In this document: in pieces, positions 61,832 through 64,000 of the stretch
Layout: each line of letters begins with the position of its first letter
Numbering within the stretch: the stretch's first letter is position 1
NCBI GenBank assembly: GCA_016210045.1
Contig: JACQUX010000024.1
Location: forward strand, 1-64,000
DNA length: 64,000 nt
DNA from: Deltaproteobacteria bacterium
GTDB lineage: Bacteria > UBA10199 > GCA-002796325 > JACPFF01
Reading direction: 5' to 3'
Notes under the pieces: model-generated
Databases searched by the model: none
Seen by the model: only the letters and a program-made list of their open reading frames with translations
What the model was told of the DNA's origin: nothing
Position numbers and translations under genes: made by a program

Positions 61832-63001
61832 ATGGCGCCCTACCAATGGGGCTTTCCGCTCGGATTTCTCGCCGGCATCGGTGGGATTGGGGTCTGGGTG
61901 TTATTTTGGACCAATCTTTTCCCCCTCTACCCCGGAGTGCTGCACGCCGAAGGAATGATCGGCGGATTTCTCGTTATCGTCGCGACCGGCTTTCTGATGA
62001 CCGCGCTGCCGCGCTTCAGCGGCACGCGGCCGGCGTCGCGGCGTGAGAGTGGGTTCTTGATCGCCACCAGTGTCGCGTTGCTCAGCAGTCTCCTCTTCGC
62101 ATGGCGTCTCCCCTTTCACACGACGCTTTGGTTGCACATCACATGTTGGTTCAGTTTTGCACTGTCACGACTGCGCACCGCCACCGTTGCGCCACCCCCG
62201 CCATTTTTTCTGGTCGGCGTCGGTTGGGCGATCGCGTGGTGCAGTACAACGGTGTGGTTGCTCGCGGATCTCCTGACGTGGCAGTGGCCCGCGTTGTCGC
62301 CACTCTCACCGCTGCTGTTGCGGGGCGCGCGCCAGGGACTCTTGTACGGTTTCCCGATCGCGCTGATGCTCGGGATCGGCGCACGGATTGTCCCAATGAT
62401 CCAAGGCCGCGAAACGCCACCGCCCACCGCGCCATCGGGCGGGGAACGCCCAGTGATCCGTCCGCAACCCCGCTTCATCGGATACGCCGCCGTCTTGCTG
62501 TGTGGACTCATGGCCAAAACGTGGGGACAGGAGCAATTGGGACATTTACTCCTCGCGCTCCTCGTCACCACGCGCTTAGTGAGCGATTGGCGCGTCACGG
62601 AGACACCGCCGGTGCGCGGCACCTTAAGCCGCACGCTCTGGTGCGCGGCCTGGGGTTTCTTGATCGGGCTGTGGGGGCCGGTCATTGCGCCGCGCTATGC
62701 GATTCATACGACGCACATTTTTTTCATCGGCGGGGTGACACTGCTGATCTTCGGTGTCGCCACGCGCGTCATCCTGGCCCACGGCGATTACGGACTGCGC
62801 CTTGAACAACGTTCCTGGGCAATACGCCTGCTCCTCATCGCGTTCCTGCTCGCGCTCGGCACCCGCATCACGGCGCCATTCATCACCAATTACTTCTCGC
62901 ATCTCGCGTATGCCGCCATCTTCTGGCTCCTCGGCGTCGCCGCGTGGAGCTGGACGTTCGCTCCCAAATTATTCCGCTGGAAAGCACGTCCGCCGCGGTG
63001 A
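61832..63001 (+). CDS. nnrS: NnrS-family heme/copper membrane protein
   Basis: 389 residues from the ATG at 61832. About ten to twelve membrane helices and the NnrS pattern: GFPLGFLAGIGG, YPGVLHAEGMIGGFLVIVATGFLMTALPRFSGT near the start, LLYGFPIALMLGIGARIVPMIQG and HTTHIFFIGGVTLLIFGVATRVILAHGDYG. Conserved histidines (H39, in LHAEG, and those in HTTH and AHGDY) may bind heme and copper. NnrS relieves nitrosative stress. Next to a cytochrome c. Confidence 0.88.
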   Translation: MAPYQWGFPLGFLAGIGGIGVWVLFWTNLFPLYPGVLHAEGMIGGFLVIVATGFLMTALPRFSGTRPASRRESGFLIATSVALLSSLLFAWRLPFHTTLWLHITCWFSFALSRLRTATVAPPPPFFLVGVGWAIAWCSTTVWLLADLLTWQWPALSPLSPLLLRGARQGLLYGFPIALMLGIGARIVPMIQGRETPPPTAPSGGERPVIRPQPRFIGYAAVLLCGLMAKTWGQEQLGHLLLALLVTTRLVSDWRVTETPPVRGTLSRTLWCAAWGFLIGLWGPVIAPRYAIHTTHIFFIGGVTLLIFGVATRVILAHGDYGLRLEQRSWAIRLLLIAFLLALGTRITAPFITNYFSHLAYAAIFWLLGVAAWSWTFAPKLFRWKARPPR

Positions 63002-63017
63002 TAACAAACGTCTCCAG

Positions 63018-63452
63018 ATGAACCCACTGACCATTTTATTTTTATGCACCGGGAACTCGTGCCGCAGTCAAATGGCCGAAGGTTGGGCACGGCACTTCCA
63101 TCCGACCCGCATCGTCCCCTATTCCGCCGGCATCGCACCTGATCCGTTGAATCCGCGCGCCGTCACGGTGATGCGAGAAGCCGGCGTTGATATTGCCGAC
63201 CAGTATTCGAAACCACCCACGGCGTTGGCACACGTGCGTTTCGACTACGTCATCACTTTATGCGGCCATGCCCACGAACACTGTCCCATTTTCCCAGGTA
63301 CCGTGCCGATCCTGCACTACGGTGTCGAAGATCCGGTCGTCCTCGCTCGCACCGCACCGGATGAAGCCGCAGCGTTGAGCCACTATCGCCGGATTCGAGA
63401 TGCACTGCGAGAATTCGTGGCCACACTGCCGGAGTGGTTGGCGGAGAAGTGA
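63018..63452 (+). CDS. arsC: Arsenate reductase (thioredoxin-coupled, LMW-phosphatase type)
   Basis: 144 residues. The P-loop is C10TGNSC15R16, and further redox cysteines are C82 and C89 (ITLCGHAHEHC). These four positions equal the Cys10, Cys15, Cys82 and Cys89 of the staphylococcal ArsC type, which relays electrons to thioredoxin. It reduces arsenate to arsenite. No ars operon genes (arsB, arsR, arsM) are near. It lies 16 bp after nnrS on the same strand. Confidence 0.92.
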   Translation: MNPLTILFLCTGNSCRSQMAEGWARHFHPTRIVPYSAGIAPDPLNPRAVTVMREAGVDIADQYSKPPTALAHVRFDYVITLCGHAHEHCPIFPGTVPILHYGVEDPVVLARTAPDEAAALSHYRRIRDALREFVATLPEWLAEK

Positions 63453-63510
63453 GGGATGGCAGCCGGTCTCCTCACCTTTCTATCCCAGTTGTCATCAAAC
63501 GCCGCGAAGT

Positions 63511-64000
63511 TTATCGCTGAGTCGTTTCTGACAGCCGCCGCAATGCCGCCCATTCCTCCGGCGTATTGATATTCGCGAGGCTCCGGGCGAACGAGTCGTG
63601 GGTCATCCAGTCGGCGGGCGGCACGATGGCAACATGTGGGCGGCAACGGTCGATCAGTGCATGTAGGCTGTGGCGCTCCCCCTGCAACACGGTGGCAATT
63701 TCCGGCAACACCGCACGCGCATACACGCCGGGCAGTGGCGAATCGGCTAAGTGAGTGATCGTCGCTGTTGCGCTTGCAGCCCAGAGGTGTTCAGCCACCG
63801 CCGGAACTAGCCACGGCATATCGGCCGCCGTCAACAGGACGCGTTCGACGGGGAGTCGTTCCAAGGCGCCGCGCAACGCGTGCAGCGGGCCGGCCCCGGG
63901 CGTCACGTCCTCCAATAGCGGCAGGCCGGTGGCGACGAGATGCGGCCGCGGCGGCCCCAACAAGACGACGCGGCAACCGATCACCGTTAAGGTGTGTGCC
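63511..64000 (-). CDS. mobA: MobA-like molybdenum cofactor guanylyltransferase, N-terminus outside window
   Basis: The open frame runs from the stop at 63511 past the window edge (the GTG at 63982-63984 is internal). Segments AADMPWLVPAVAEHLW and ADSPLPGVYARAVLPEIATVLQGERHSLHALI match the C-terminal half of MobA, with NINTPEEWAAL at the end. MobA links GMP to molybdopterin. The N-terminal nucleotide-binding motif (type LAGGxSxRMG) would lie beyond 64000. Convergent with arsC. Confidence 0.85.
   Translation of the reverse strand, partial: AHTLTVIGCRVVLLGPPRPHLVATGLPLLEDVTPGAGPLHALRGALERLPVERVLLTAADMPWLVPAVAEHLWAASATATITHLADSPLPGVYARAVLPEIATVLQGERHSLHALIDRCRPHVAIVPPADWMTHDSFARSLANINTPEEWAALRRLSETTQR

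Overview
The window is 64 kb of GC-rich, gene-dense bacterial chromosome. Housekeeping genes dominate: rplM, rpsI, folD, gcvT, gcvH, gcvP, purD, purE, purH, mutS, miaB, trmB, folE, alr, comEC, dksA and an mlaEFD-type lipid transporter. Predicted lipoproteins with lipoboxes, an MCE-family transport system and a thrombospondin type 3 repeat surface protein indicate a Gram-negative cell envelope. Gene content and the many palindromic intergenic repeats would suit a deltaproteobacterium or a related candidate lineage, but no rRNA is present and I cannot place it further. No prophage, CRISPR array, transposase or rRNA was recognised; one tRNA (Met, CAT) was found.

Layout. 1-8.2 kb: the end of a tandem-repeat protein, a PP2C-like phosphatase, tRNA-Met, a D-2-hydroxyacid dehydrogenase/DegT aminotransferase pair divergent from a pyruvate-type aldolase, an FG-GAP-like exported protein and a MeaB GTPase. 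8.2-10.4 kb: a cassette of three small helical proteins sharing C-terminal motifs, then DUF4160/DUF2442 genes. 10.4-14.2 kb: miaB, a Xer recombinase, a CysZ-like membrane protein and a Phd/VapC toxin-antitoxin pair. 14.2-27.5 kb: exported or uncharacterised proteins, trmB, folE, a small nucleotidyltransferase pair, comEC and a NifS-type cysteine desulfurase. 27.5-36.8 kb: rplM-rpsI-folD-gcvT-gcvH-gcvP (ribosome plus one-carbon metabolism), dksA, purD-purE-tsaC. 36.8-40.2 kb: a BrnT/BrnA pair, a DciA-like gene and two large unknown proteins. 40.3-48.8 kb: purH, mlaD, a caspase-thioredoxin-helical-repeat fusion gene, mlaF, mlaE and alr. 49-55 kb: a metallo-hydrolase, mutS and a multi-HTH protein. 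55-64 kb: two large secreted proteins, a cytochrome c, NnrS, arsenate reductase and the start-truncated mobA.

The most unusual content falls into four groups. (a) A caspase-like peptidase fused to thioredoxin and a long helical C-terminus sits inside the mla operon and is bracketed by two inverted 147-bp structured elements whose hairpins covary. (b) A 69-bp palindromic element is inserted in the same reading frame in mutS and comEC, and a related copy supplies the C-terminus of meaB; this behaves like a protein-coding palindromic element. (c) Three adjacent paralogue-like coiled-coil genes have strong ribosome-binding sites and no recognised family. (d) There are three dispersed 55-bp perfect-arm palindromes and a ~130-bp hairpin between gcvH and gcvP. 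All functional assignments are by eye from protein motifs; no database search was possible.
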